Assembly: GCA_946800325.1 (NCBI GenBank)
Contig: OX326959.1
Span: 52,461,784-52,525,783, forward strand
Length of the DNA stretch: 64,000 nt
Direction of reading: 5' to 3'
From: Luzula sylvatica
Lineage: Eukaryota > Streptophyta > Magnoliopsida > Poales > Juncaceae
This document shows positions 52,346 to 63,460 of the stretch, piece by piece (the first letter of the stretch is position 1; each line of letters opens with the position of its first letter). The notes beneath the pieces are model-generated. The model worked only from the letters and a program-made list of their open reading frames with translations, did no database searches and was not told the DNA's origin. Both the position numbers and the translations under genes were made by a program.

Positions 52346-53257
52346 TCACAATTAAATTAAATTGCAGATTAATTACGAAAATTCGAAATTAATTGAAAAA
52401 ATAGAAACCATATTGAAGTACAAAATACTTGTACGAAATGAGACTAATTACAAAAGGGGCAGACAGGTGGGTGAATGGAGCTCCTGTTTTTATTTCTGGC
52501 AATGAGACTAAGTACAGTAAAAAGGCCATGTGGTCTAGAAATCTCAATTTATACTAATCCAGGAGAACCAAAAAGCTTCAATCCCAAAATAATAGTAAAC
52601 AAACTCAAAATATGTAAAAACCTTCGCCAGTGAGAACCTTTGCCAGTGAGAAGGTAGTCGCCACTCGCCACTCGCCACTCGCCAGAGAGAAGGTAGTCGC
52701 CACTCGCCTGAGAGAAGCTTCACAAGAAAAAGAATCGCCTGGGTCGCTACAGTGAAGATGTGAAGATGAAACGTTTTGGGGGTATTTTGTTAATGGATTT
52801 GGGTAATTTGTAATTATGTTAATGGATTTGAGTGATGTTTACAAGAAGGGTATTTTAGTCCATAATTCTGAAATAAATGAGTTAATTAATTTAATTTAAT
52901 GTTAATTTTAAGAATTGGATAAATTTGATATTTGTAGATTTTAATAAGGATAAATTAGACATTAATTATATTTAGTAGGGATAAATATGATATTATAAAT
53001 TTAAGAGGGACAAATATGTAATTGATGAGTTTAGTAGGGATATAGGAGAATTTTTCCCAAAAAAAAAACGATCCAAAAAAAAAGGACGATTCGGAAAAAG
53101 GTTATTCGAAAAAAATGATGCGAAAAAAGGCGATTCGAAAAAAAAAAACCGATTAAAAAAAAAAGGAGTTTAAAATAAATAGACGAGCGTGATGGAAAAA
53201 ATATCACGGGGGAGTATCGAGAGAAAAAAAAATAACAAAAAAAACATTAAGGGGGAG

Positions 53258-53649
53258 TATTGAAATTAATGTTTTTAATAATATTATTAATAATTTGGGA
53301 CAGGATTAATAATTAATTAGGTGTGAAAATATGATAAATGCATATTAAATTAGGGGATGTATCTTGACATGAATAGGTGTCTACTCAAATAGAAGTATCT
53401 AGAATTTAGTTAGATAAGATGTATGGTTGAAAGGGTGCATTTAGGGGTTGCATATTCTTTCTATTTAAACTACTTTGTATACTGTACATATTTAGGGAGA
53501 AAAATTTATAAGAAAATTTAAAGAAGGGCAATGCCCTGTGTGTCTCCCTCTCCAAGTTATTATAATATCTTATTTATTTGATATTGATATCTATCCCCCA
53601 ATCCAAACCCCATCCATATCTCTAATCAAATGAAGTCCAAATTCTAACA
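53258..53649 (+). repeat. 3' LTR of TRIM-like element
   Basis: 392 bp; matches the 5' LTR with few substitutions and one insertion of about 12 bp (TTATAAGAAAAT near 53507). Confidence 0.9.
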
Positions 53650-54489
53650 ATTTTCTTATGATCTGTTTGAATTGCCCTTCTTACCGGAACTACAAATCCT
53701 AGAAGTAACTTTCCTGCTGGAACTAGAAGTCACCCATGCCTAGCAGTCCACTGCGCCTACTACCGCTCGATAGAGAAAGCCGATACGTACGATTTTCCTT
53801 CACTTGAAAGCACGAGAGCCTCCCTTCTCATCACTTGTTTTCAAATAAGTTGTAGTGTAGGGAATATCTTGATAAAAGAGAAGAGTCTAATAGCAAGGGA
53901 GTGCCATACTGGGTTTGTTGTGTTGTAGACCATACCTCTCTAATGTTAAAATTTACGCAGCGATATAATACTCAACACACTAATTCTATTACACTAAACT
54001 TGCTATTACAAGATATTACAAACTATTACTCTTACAAACTTTTTCACTTTCTCTCTCTTAATTTCTTTCTCTCACTAAATCTCGCACTCTCTCTTTCTTT
54101 CACTTTATGTTGTATTCCTTTCTATTGTGATGATGGCACGCTCTCACTTTCTATGTTACATTACATAGCAACCCCTACACCTATTTATACTAGACTAATT
54201 GACTTAGCTAGAAACAACTAGAAGAGTGTATAATGTTCATGATCTTCTGAACCGACTTTATAAAGTCATCTTCATGTGTCTTCGAGATATTTCTTGAATA
54301 TTTAATTCACTTTCTAATTTCAGGTGACATATCAGTTTGAGCTAGGCCATAGCCCCGAAAGGGTGTAGCGGGCTTAGGAGTTTTCTTTTAGGTTGAAAAT
54401 AGAGACAAGAATATACTCGAAAGAGCAATTCAAGTCTCTAATACCACCTTGAGAATTCTCTTCAATTGATCTGTCAAATTCTTACTATG
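53650..54489. other. Intergenic stretch, possibly LINE 5' region
   Basis: No gene recognised. A pyrimidine-rich part (54040-54130) has CTCTCT and TTTCTTTC runs. It may include the 5' UTR of the LINE that follows. Confidence 0.4.
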
Positions 54490-54502
54490 GTTAATCTAGA
54501 GG

Positions 54503-56483
54503 ATGAGGCTTGGAGTGAAATTGGCGATTGAAGAAGGGATGCTAAATGAAAAGAAAATGAGTTATGCTCAAATATTGAGTAATAATTTGAAGGAAAAAAA
54601 TCAATGGAATTTTGTGCAAAAAAAGGGAAAATCTACAGTGGAAAAGATTTCAAATGTCTGTAAGGATAATTTTGATATTTTCACCAATAGATGCTTCAAA
54701 TGCTTATCCAAAGATCACTATATCTCAGCATGAAAAAGTCTACCTAGATGCCTAAAATGCAAAAAATTGGGTCACTTATACAAATTTTGTCGTGCAAATC
54801 AGTCATCAGAAACAAATAATCCACAAAAGAAAGAATCCCAACAAATAATTACACACATTACATCAAATTCATCAAAAACCCTCTCACAATTAACAAAACC
54901 TAATCCAGTAAAAAAAAATGCTCCGGTTCCAATTCCAGTACCAGTTCAAATTCCAGCAAAAGCTACTGCACCACCAGTGGTACCGGTTCCAATTCCAGTA
55001 CCGGTTCCAACTCCAGTACCGGTACCTGTTCCAAATTTAGAATCTCAAAAATCAATAGTAGTCTTTTCAGATTTGGGAAATCCTGAGCATAGTATTATGA
55101 GAATTCAAAATATTACCCTGATAAATATTCCTTTAATACTGTGTAATCATATTTCTTTGGGAAAATTAATCTCTTCATTTGGGACCATTATGGAGATTGG
55201 TAAGTTCTCTGTGGCAAAAGAGATAATATCAAAATTAGTGATAAAAATTAAAGGAGATATCATACCTAATGAAGTTTGGGCTAAAGGGGTTGATGGAAGC
55301 ATGATTAAAATTTCTGTGAGGACAAAAGAAAATAGGTTGAGAGAGACAAGGATAATAAAAAATAAAAAGGAAATTAAAATATTCTGGAGGGTTAAAAGGA
55401 GTATTAAGGGTATGGAATGGAGGGTAAAAAATAAGCCTAAAGTTTCCCAAGGAGTAGAAAATAAAGTGGTTATTGCAGTTAAGGAAAGAAATATACATAA
55501 AAAGAATTTCCAAATTCATTTTGGACACACAAATGATTTGATAATTAAGGGTGAAAATTGGAGTTTATTAGTGGAAAGTATACAGTGGAGAGATCTTTTT
55601 CATATATCCAATTTAGAAATGGAATTATTGAGAAAATTAATTAGGCAAGGACAAAAAAAGAAGGATGATGTCCAGAAAAAGAATTTGAATGAAAGGGTAA
55701 ATCTGACCATTAAATTTTATAAGGGTGAATTGGTAATTTTGCCAGTGGTTCCTAAAAGAAAAAAATAAAATCCTAATTCCTAATGATAGAGAAATGGAGG
55801 ATGATGTATTTTGTAGGGATGGAGTTGATATGTTATATGAAACTAATGATGAAAGCTATCAAATGGATATTAATAATGAAGAGAGAGAAGGAAATATGAG
55901 TATTACCCGTGTAGTTTCTAATGAAGAAGATGTAGGGGTATTATGGGAAGTAAATGAAGATGAGGAAGCTGTTGGTGATCATGGAGATTGCATCCTCACA
56001 AAAGATACAGACCTAATATTAGATAAAGGTAAAGAAATTATGAGTGGTGATTTAATGGATTTGAGGGATAATAGAAATATTAATGAAAAATTAATTATTA
56101 ATAATGATCAATTTAATAATAATAATAATAACAATGGTGAGACTAAAAAAGGAGATAATCAGAAAATAGCTGAGGATCAAAGAAGAAGTGCAAGGCTATT
56201 ATCAAAGCAAAATGGTTTTTATACATCACCAATTCGGAAGGCACAAATTGTGCAATATAAAAATATGGATAAACTAATTGCTAGAAAATCTAAAAATAAT
56301 AAAAAGAAATCTGAGAAGATACAGGAGTTGAAATTAAAAGGGAAGGTTTTCTTAGATGAAGCTGATGTGTTTAATATATTAAAGGGGCAGGGAATTATTA
56401 TTAATGACCCTACAAAAAAGAAAATTACTGAATTGATGTGTGACACAATAGTGGCACAAAATGAATCCCTATCTAGAAATTAA
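54503..56483 (+). pseudogene. LINE ORF1 (nucleic-acid-binding protein), broken
   Basis: Two CX2CX4HX4C knuckles stand in tandem: CFKCLSKDHYISA, then a TGA (54731-54733) at the place of the last Cys, then CLKCKKLGHLYKFC. After a Pro/Val-rich repeat (PVPIPVPV and similar, about 54928-55035) comes SIVVFSDLGNPEHSIM and a basic region. The frame ends at 55768; a second, acidic frame at 55794-56483 (DINNEEREGN, Asn run near 56120) looks like the C-terminal part after a frameshift or as a separate frame. ORF1 proteins coat LINE RNA. Confidence 0.75.
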
Positions 56484-57057
56484 TGAATTAAAAAAACTAA
56501 AGATTTTTAGTTGGAATGTGAGGGGTATGAATGATAAAGATAAAAGGGTATTAATAAAAAAATATATATTAAGGGAGAAATCTGATATTGTGTGTTTACA
56601 GGAGACTAAAATGGAAAATATTGATATTAGTGTGGTTAAGGAAATTTGTGGGAATAGGTTGAGGGAATTTAAATATAAAAGAAGTAATGGTGCTTCTGGA
56701 GGTATCTTAGTCATTTGGAGTGGTGATTATTTCAATTACATTACTGAGGATATTAGGGATTATTCAATTTCAATTAAAGTACAATGTAAATGGAATAATA
56801 AATTTATTAAATTGACTGGTGTATATGAACCAGTGGATAAGAATGAAAAGGTGGAATTTTTGAGGGAATTAAAAGATTATGGAAAGAATATAAATTCTTC
56901 TTGGATTATTTTGGGGGATTTTAATATGGTCTTAAAACAGGAGGAGAGAAGTGGTGTTGATAGAGATTATGTAAATACACCGTATTTTAAGGAATTTATG
57001 TAAAATATGGAATTAATCGACATGTCTTTATTTGGTGGGCAATTTACATGGTGGAAT
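56461..57057 (+). pseudogene. LINE ORF2 apurinic-type endonuclease domain, truncated
   Basis: KIFSWNVRGMNDKDKR (Asn metal site), CLQETKM (catalytic Glu), GGILVIWSGD and WIILGDFNMV (Asp/Asn) are the ordered motifs of the LINE endonuclease. A TAA at 57001-57003 breaks the frame, after which NMELIDMSLFGGQFTWWN continues in the same frame. The copia LTR then cuts it. ORF2 overlaps the preceding frame by 23 bp in another phase. Confidence 0.85.
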
Positions 57058-58034
57058 TGAAAGAAATACAGTTTCGGATCAACCGTAAAAGTGTACACAA
57101 GGATAAACGAATGTAGTCGTACATTCGTGGCCATAACTTTCAGTGGGAAAATCCAATTAGAATGGTTCAAATTGGGTTAGATAGATAATGAGATTATCTA
57201 CAACCTTCATATAGAAATATATTTCATATGAACGAAGTATAAGTGTCGTTTCTGTGAAATACCGAAAGGGTGCAACAGTATGACATACAGTTAGTAAAAC
57301 AGTCATAACTTTTGCATACGAACTCCAATTGGGCTGGGCCAAATTGGGTTGAGTAGATAATAAGATTATCTACAACTTTCGTGTTGGTTGAGTTTCTGTC
57401 AGAGAAATTTATCAATTTCGTCTGGACAGAATACTGAACAGGTTCATACAGTTTTCTGTGTGAAAGGGTGTATATTGGATATACATGCCTTTTGGCTAAT
57501 CCTTATCCTATTAGGTATAAATAGGATTTTCTCTCTCATCTTCACTAAGGAATTCAGAAGTAATTCAAAGCAATATTCTGCCCAAGACACAAGTAAAAAG
57601 AGCAAATTCAGATTTGATCTTTTGTGAGTGAAAAGGCACGAAGAGAGATTAATAGAGAATCGATCGAGATCAAGCAAGTGCACCGATACATCGTCTAGGC
57701 AGGTGTATCCGTGTCCGGCGTCTTCCGACTCAAGGTGGATACGTGTGGAGGAGCAACACTTGTGGCTCTCCGTTGTGATCGAACCGAAGTATCGAAGAAC
57801 GGGAACGAACGGTGAAGGACGCACGGTGTGGGACGCGCGTAAAGTCACCAACGTGACCGGAGGAATAGGAGGCAGCGATCAACCCTTCGTGTTCCATCAA
57901 TTTGGAACTGGTATGGATCTAACCTTCTATTTGCATCGTACCCTCGAAGTCGTGGCGTGATCTCGGGAATCGGGGAATCGGACCGGGCCTACATATCCGC
58001 TGCGCGGGCCCGGGGCCGGGGATATTCCCCATCA
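57058..58034 (+). repeat. 5' LTR of copia element
   Basis: Starts TGAAAGAAATACAG; the start is supported because homology with the LTR fragment at 27703 begins at the same TG. Ends CCCCATCA two bases before the primer site. A stretch with AATTGGGTT, GATAATRAGATTATCTACAA and CTTTCR/CTTCAT occurs twice (about 57137-57225 and 57300-57390). Confidence 0.8.
57516..57523 (+). promoter_or_regulatory. Candidate TATA box in copia LTR
   Basis: TATAAATA within GGTATAAATAGG, at a position fit for the U3/R border of the LTR. Confidence 0.6.
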
Positions 58035-58035
58035 G

Positions 58036-58047
58036 TGGTATCAGAGC
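58036..58047 (+). other. Primer-binding site
   Basis: TGGTATCAGAGC, the standard complement to the 3' end of initiator-Met tRNA in plant copia elements, just after the 5' LTR. Confidence 0.9.
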
Positions 58048-58251
58048 GATCGCCATCGATTCGAGGGTCGAATCATAGTCGTATATTAGATATACGCACG
58101 GGTTATCAAAGTTCGTACCCGTTTGCATGATGTTACATATTTAGAATGTCAAATTCCATTAAAATCACAAGTGAAATTCGCTAGAGATCGATCAATACAA
58201 CGGACACTGTAGCAGATACAGGAAATTGAGAATTTTTCGAAAAAACACATA

Positions 58252-58708
58252 TTCCGTTATAACGGACTTGGTGTCCGTTGTAACGGACCCTGTATAGGAT
58301 GCGGGGGTGTGAGGAGGACCGTGAAAACTGCATATTCCGTTGTAACGGACTTGGAGTCCGTTGTAACGGACCTTGTATCTGATACGAGGTTGCGGGGATG
58401 CCTAGGGTGTCTATTGGAGTCCGTTGTAACGGACTGGGTCCGTTGTAACGGAGCTCTACACAGTTGGTCCATTGTAACGGACTGTATGTTGCGTTGTAAC
58501 GGACTGGTCTCTGGAAATTTGGACGAAAGTTTGCAGAAAATAGCGTTGTAACGGACCTAGGTTGCGTTGTAACGGACATGTTTCTGGCAAAATTTGGCCA
58601 AACTCCGAAATAAATAGCGTTGTAACGGACTGGACTTCCGTTGTAACGGAGTGCCAAGTATACTGGAGGTCCGTTGTAACGGACTATGTTGCGTTACAAC
58701 GGACTGGT
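58252..58708 (+). repeat. 14 near-palindromic units in the copia leader
   Basis: Fourteen copies (my count) of a core like TCCGTTGTAACGGAC, spaced unevenly by about 20-60 bp. Each is close to its own reverse complement (CCGTT, two bases, AACGG). One copy has the centre inverted (GTTACAACGG, near 58694) and the first reads GTTATAACGG. They lie between the primer site and gag. Confidence 0.9.
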
Positions 58709-59488
58709 TTCTGGTTGCTGATTTTGTTTTCGTGATAACTTTGGCTACACAACTTGGAATTTTGAGTTCTTTATATCGATTTGATCGGCATCAATCATAC
58801 TAGCATATAATTAGATAATTATTTAGAATAATTAGACTCCCAAATAAATACATATGCATTTATGAAAATCTTGTGATAGTGATATAATTGGATTATGTCA
58901 CGGATTTAGAAACATGCAATGGCATGATCCCTCATAATATTTAAGTCATGGAAATGCCTTCCATATCCACAACCATCGAGATTGATATGACATAGTGCGT
59001 GGTTTCAGGCCATAGTCGGGCACGTACTATTGTATATATTGGTGCGGGTGGTAAGCGTTAATTGGGGACTCACGTGGTTTCAGGCCATAGTCGGGCACGT
59101 GAGTAGTTCAATTGAACGATACGATGGATATGGTTATGACTTAACCGTCCAAGCCAATCCGATTGGAGTTCGGGGCATAGATAGGATGCACACACGGAAC
59201 TGGGATTGTATTGGATACGATCCATCACCGAAATCCTATAAAGGTTCAAGAGTCGTATTGGATACGATTGGATTTAATCCTACCTAAAATATCGAGATCT
59301 CATTTGTCGGCCATAGTCACTTATGGGAGGATCGTAAAATATGGGTCTTGAGTGTTATGGACTTGGAGTCCCGTATCGGTATGAGGGTTATCGATTCGAT
59401 AAAATAACACTATCATATAATCATCATATAAGCCCTATAAGTTAAGTACGCAACGTTAGTAATCAATCTTTCACTTCATTTGTAGATC

Positions 59489-62400
59489 ATGTCTTCTAGT
59501 AACACCAACACCATGTCGATTAGATCGACTTTAGAAAAGGATAAGCTAGTGGGTCGGAACTACTTTGACTGGCACCGAAACCTGAGAATAGTTCTCAGGC
59601 AAGAGGGCAAGAGTCACGTATTGGATACGGAACTAGTGGAACCGGGCCCCGATGCTACGGCCGAAGAAAAGGCCGCGTTTGAGAAACTTAAGAAGGACTC
59701 AAATGATGTTACGTGCCTCATGTTGGCATGTATGGACGCTAGTCTTCAAAAGCAGTTTGAGGACTCGGATGCGCACATCATAGACGTTGTGCTCAAGGAA
59801 ATGTTCCAAGAGCAGGAGCGTATTGAACGGTTCAGTACGCTCAAAGAGTTGGTAAACTGCAAGATGCCTTCGGGGTCTTCGGTTAGCTCTCACGTTTTGA
59901 AGGTGCAAGCTCTCATAGACCGTCTTGAGAAGCTAGGAGAGAAATTGTCGAAGATTATGCAACAAGATTTGATCTTGTGTGCACTTCCTCCAATGTTTTC
60001 TCCGTTCGTGACTAACTATCACATGCATTCGATGGATAAGACGATCCCTGAGTTTCACGGAATGCTCAAGAATTTTGAATCAGAGACGTTAAAGTCGTCC
60101 GGAGAGAACAGGGCAAGAGTTGCCGGAAATGTTCTCACAATTCAGAATAAGGATCGTAAGAGATCAAAGTCCAAGGGCGGATCGGCTAAGAAACGTTCGA
60201 AGCCGAATAAAAGGGGAAAGGAGAAATCCAAGGATGAGACGTGCTTTCATTGTCACAAGGCTGGACATTGGAAGCGCGATTGCAAGTCTTACCTCGAGGA
60301 GGTGAAGAAGGGCAAGGCGGTTTCAGCGACCGGCCTCTCAGGTATTAACGTTATTGAAGTTAATATTTCAACTATGACTAATTGGGTATTGGATACCGGT
60401 TGTGGGACTCATATTTGTCGAAATATGCAGGTTCTTCAAAATAGTCGAAGGTTGGAAAAGGGTGAAGTCGATCTACGCGTCGGGAATGGAGCAAGAGTTG
60501 CTGCGTTTGCCGTAGGAGTAGTTAATTTGACTTTACCTAGTGGACTTATTTTAGTACTAAATAATTGTTATTATGTACCGACATTATGTAAGAACATAAT
60601 AAGTGTGTCGAAACTGGCCAATGATGGCTATGAATTCGTTATTAGGAATAATGAGTTTTCGATATGTAAGGATTCTATTATCTATGGAAATGTTCTGTTA
60701 GAAAATGGTCTTTATGTGTTGGATTTCGATCACGGAAATAATAAGTCTATATATAACGTTAATGCAAAAAGGATTAACTCTAAAGTTGATAATCGGACTT
60801 TCTTTTGGCATTGTCGTCTCGGTCATGTGAATGAGAAACGCATTGCTAGACTCCATAAAGATGGAATGCTAGACTCAATTGAATTGGATTCATTTGGGAA
60901 TTGCGAATCTTGTTTACTTGGCAAGATGACTAAGGCGCCGTTCTCCAAGGTCGGAGAGCGGTCCAACGATCTATTGGAACTCATACATTCCGATGTGTGT
61001 GGACCGATGAGCATCGAGGCAAGAGGAGGCTATCGATACTTTGTTACGTTTACGGACGATCATAGTAGATATGGATATATCTATTTGATGCGTACTAAAG
61101 CGGAGACCTTTGAAAAGTTCAAAGAGTTTCAAAACGAAGTTGAAAATCAACTTGGCAAGAAAATTAAAGCCATTCGATCGGATCGAGGTGGCGAATATTT
61201 GAGCTATGAGTTTGAAGATCATCTAAAAGATTGTGGAATAGTTCCACAATGGACTCCGGCAGGAACGCCACAATGGAATGGCGTGTCCGAGAGGAGGAAT
61301 CGGACCTTGTTGGACATGGTTCGCTCTATGATGAGTCAAACTTCCCTTCCAAAATTGTTTTGGGGATTTTCCCTTGAGACAGCGGCTTTCTTGTTGAACC
61401 GCATACCTTCTAAATCGGTACATAAGACGCCATATGAGATGTGGTTTGGAAATTCTCCAAAGTTGTCTTTTGTTAAGATTTGGGGTTGTGAAGCATATGT
61501 TCGAAAAATGATTTCGGATAAGCTCGAACCCAAATCTGAAAAATGTTTATTTGTCGGGTATCCTAAGGAAACAAAAGGATATTATTTCTATCTTCCAATC
61601 GAAAATAAAGTTTTCGTAGCTCGAAGAGGAGTCTTCCTTGAGGAGGATTTTATCTCTAGGCGAGTGAATGGGACTGAAATAGATCTTGAAGAAATTCGAG
61701 ACCCGCAAACGAATGTTGAACCGATTAACGCTGATCCGATTTCCTCAAATGTTGAGGATCCGGAGTCAAGTGCACAAGGCGCAGTTCGTAGATCGGGTAG
61801 GATTCGTCAAGAGCCTATACGATATGGTTTTATCGTGGCAAATGACGATGAAGTCGAATTCATAGATGATGAACCGACATCTTATCGCGAGGCTATGAAA
61901 AGCGAAGATTCCGATAAGTGGCAAACTGCCATGAAATCCGAGATTCAATCCATGTACGATAATCAAGTTTGGAACTTGATTGATCCACCTCCCGGGGTTA
62001 AACCAGTGGGATGTAAATGGGTCTTCAAGAAGAAGACCGACATGGATGGGAATGTAAACACTTATAAAGCACGGCTTGTGGCGAAAGGTTTCAAACAAAT
62101 TCATGGTGTAGACTATGAAGAAACGTTTTCTCCAGTAGCAATGCTTAAATCCATACGGATCTTACTTGCTATTTCTGCGTATTATGATTACGAGATTTGG
62201 CAAATGGATGTCAAAACCGCATTCCTTAACGGGAACTTAGAAGAGGATGTGTACATGACACATCCCGAGGGTTTTGTCGATTCGAAGAGTCCGAATAAAG
62301 TGTGCAAGTTGCAACGATCCATTTATGGATTGAAGCAAGCTTCTCGGAGTTGGAATATACGTTTCGATGAAGTTATACGAGAATATAATTTCGTGAAAAA

Positions 62401-63460
62401 CGTAGAAGAACCTTGTGTATACAAGAAGGTTAGTGGGAGCCGCGTAGTATTTCTTGTACTATATGTAGACGACATCTTGATCATAGGAAACGACATTCCG
62501 ATGCTTACGGATGTTAAGAAGTATTTAAATACTCGTTTCGCTATGAAAGATTTGGGCGAGGCCGCTTATATATTAGGCGTGAGGATTTATAGAGATAGAT
62601 CCAAGAAGTTACTCGGCTTGAGTCAAAGCACGTACATCGACAAAGTGTTGAAACGGTTTTCAATGCAAAATTCGAAGAAAGGACTTCTTCCAATGTCGAG
62701 TGGCATATCGTATTCTAAAGCTCAATGTCCGACATCGAGCGAAGATAAGAATGCGATGAGTATTGTTCCATACGCTTCGGCGGTTGGATCAATTATGTAT
62801 GCCATGATTTGTACGCGCCCCGATGTGTCGTATGCATTGAGCGTCGTTTCGCGTTACCAATCTAATCCAGGGGATATGCATTGGATCGCGGTTAAGAACA
62901 TCCTTAAGTACTTACGAAGAACTAAGGATCAATTTCTAATTTATGGTGGAAAGACATCCGGGTTGGTCATCAATGGATATACCGACGCCAGTTTCCAAAC
63001 ATGTGTCGATGACTTTCGATCACAAAGCGGATACGTGTTTTGTCTAAATGGTGGAGCGGTAGTTTGGAAGAGTTCCAAACAACCCACGATAGCAGACTCT
63101 ACAACTGAATCGGAGTATATTGCGGCTTCCGAAGCAGCAAAGGAGGCGGTTTGGATCAAGAAGTTTGTGTCGGAGCTTGGTGTAGTCCCGAGCATCTCGG
63201 AACCTGTAGTTGTGTATTGCGACAATACGGGCGCAATAGCACAATCCAAGGAACCGAGGGCACATCACCGCTCCAAGCACATACTCAGAAAATTTCACTT
63301 GATCCGTGAGATTTTGCAAAGGAAGGATGTGATCATTGAGAAGATTGATACTGACAGGAATGTTGCGGACCCGTTTACTAAGCCACTCTCGCAAGCTAAG
63401 CACGATTATCATGCGAAAGCTATAGGTTTGAGATACCTAGAGGAGGAAGAGAGTAGTTAG
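59489..63460 (+). CDS. Copia gag-pol polyprotein (1323 aa)
   Basis: Makes the capsid and the enzymes for retrotransposition. Order, with rough residues: gag 1-230; zinc knuckle CFHCHKAGHWKRDC about 252-265; protease with DTG in NWVLDTGCGTHIC about 300; GAG-pre-integrase HCRLGHVNEKRIARLH and CESCLLGK about 437-480; integrase D,D,E in HSDVCGP, SDRGGEY and NGVSERR; reverse transcriptase with KWVFKKK, MDVKTAFLNG, YGLKQASRSWN and the YVDD site (YVDDILIIG); RNase H with YTDASF, SQSGYVF, STTESEYIAASEAAKEAVW, CDNTGAI and SKHILRKFHLIRE. All catalytic residues that I can check are present and no stop occurs. The first ATG after the leader fits the gag start MSSSNTNTMS. Resembles proteins often labelled TNT 1-94-like. 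Confidence 0.95.
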   Translation: MSSSNTNTMSIRSTLEKDKLVGRNYFDWHRNLRIVLRQEGKSHVLDTELVEPGPDATAEEKAAFEKLKKDSNDVTCLMLACMDASLQKQFEDSDAHIIDVVLKEMFQEQERIERFSTLKELVNCKMPSGSSVSSHVLKVQALIDRLEKLGEKLSKIMQQDLILCALPPMFSPFVTNYHMHSMDKTIPEFHGMLKNFESETLKSSGENRARVAGNVLTIQNKDRKRSKSKGGSAKKRSKPNKRGKEKSKDETCFHCHKAGHWKRDCKSYLEEVKKGKAVSATGLSGINVIEVNISTMTNWVLDTGCGTHICRNMQVLQNSRRLEKGEVDLRVGNGARVAAFAVGVVNLTLPSGLILVLNNCYYVPTLCKNIISVSKLANDGYEFVIRNNEFSICKDSIIYGNVLLENGLYVLDFDHGNNKSIYNVNAKRINSKVDNRTFFWHCRLGHVNEKRIARLHKDGMLDSIELDSFGNCESCLLGKMTKAPFSKVGERSNDLLELIHSDVCGPMSIEARGGYRYFVTFTDDHSRYGYIYLMRTKAETFEKFKEFQNEVENQLGKKIKAIRSDRGGEYLSYEFEDHLKDCGIVPQWTPAGTPQWNGVSERRNRTLLDMVRSMMSQTSLPKLFWGFSLETAAFLLNRIPSKSVHKTPYEMWFGNSPKLSFVKIWGCEAYVRKMISDKLEPKSEKCLFVGYPKETKGYYFYLPIENKVFVARRGVFLEEDFISRRVNGTEIDLEEIRDPQTNVEPINADPISSNVEDPESSAQGAVRRSGRIRQEPIRYGFIVANDDEVEFIDDEPTSYREAMKSEDSDKWQTAMKSEIQSMYDNQVWNLIDPPPGVKPVGCKWVFKKKTDMDGNVNTYKARLVAKGFKQIHGVDYEETFSPVAMLKSIRILLAISAYYDYEIWQMDVKTAFLNGNLEEDVYMTHPEGFVDSKSPNKVCKLQRSIYGLKQASRSWNIRFDEVIREYNFVKNVEEPCVYKKVSGSRVVFLVLYVDDILIIGNDIPMLTDVKKYLNTRFAMKDLGEAAYILGVRIYRDRSKKLLGLSQSTYIDKVLKRFSMQNSKKGLLPMSSGISYSKAQCPTSSEDKNAMSIVPYASAVGSIMYAMICTRPDVSYALSVVSRYQSNPGDMHWIAVKNILKYLRRTKDQFLIYGGKTSGLVINGYTDASFQTCVDDFRSQSGYVFCLNGGAVVWKSSKQPTIADSTTESEYIAASEAAKEAVWIKKFVSELGVVPSISEPVVVYCDNTGAIAQSKEPRAHHRSKHILRKFHLIREILQRKDVIIEKIDTDRNVADPFTKPLSQAKHDYHAKAIGLRYLEEEESS

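Larger units (their letters stand above)
54490..57057 (+). mobile_element. LINE (L1-type), 5' half only
   Basis: ORF1 with zinc knuckles and the N-terminal endonuclease part of ORF2 are present in the normal order; the rest of ORF2 (reverse transcriptase) is missing because a copia LTR begins at 57058. The remainder may lie beyond the copia element, right of the window. Confidence 0.85.

Noticed and set aside
58181..58657. Open frames with repeated SVTT/VRYNG-type peptides as a repeat protein
   Set aside because: They arise from the CCGTTGTAACGG units of the copia leader, on the strand opposite to gag.
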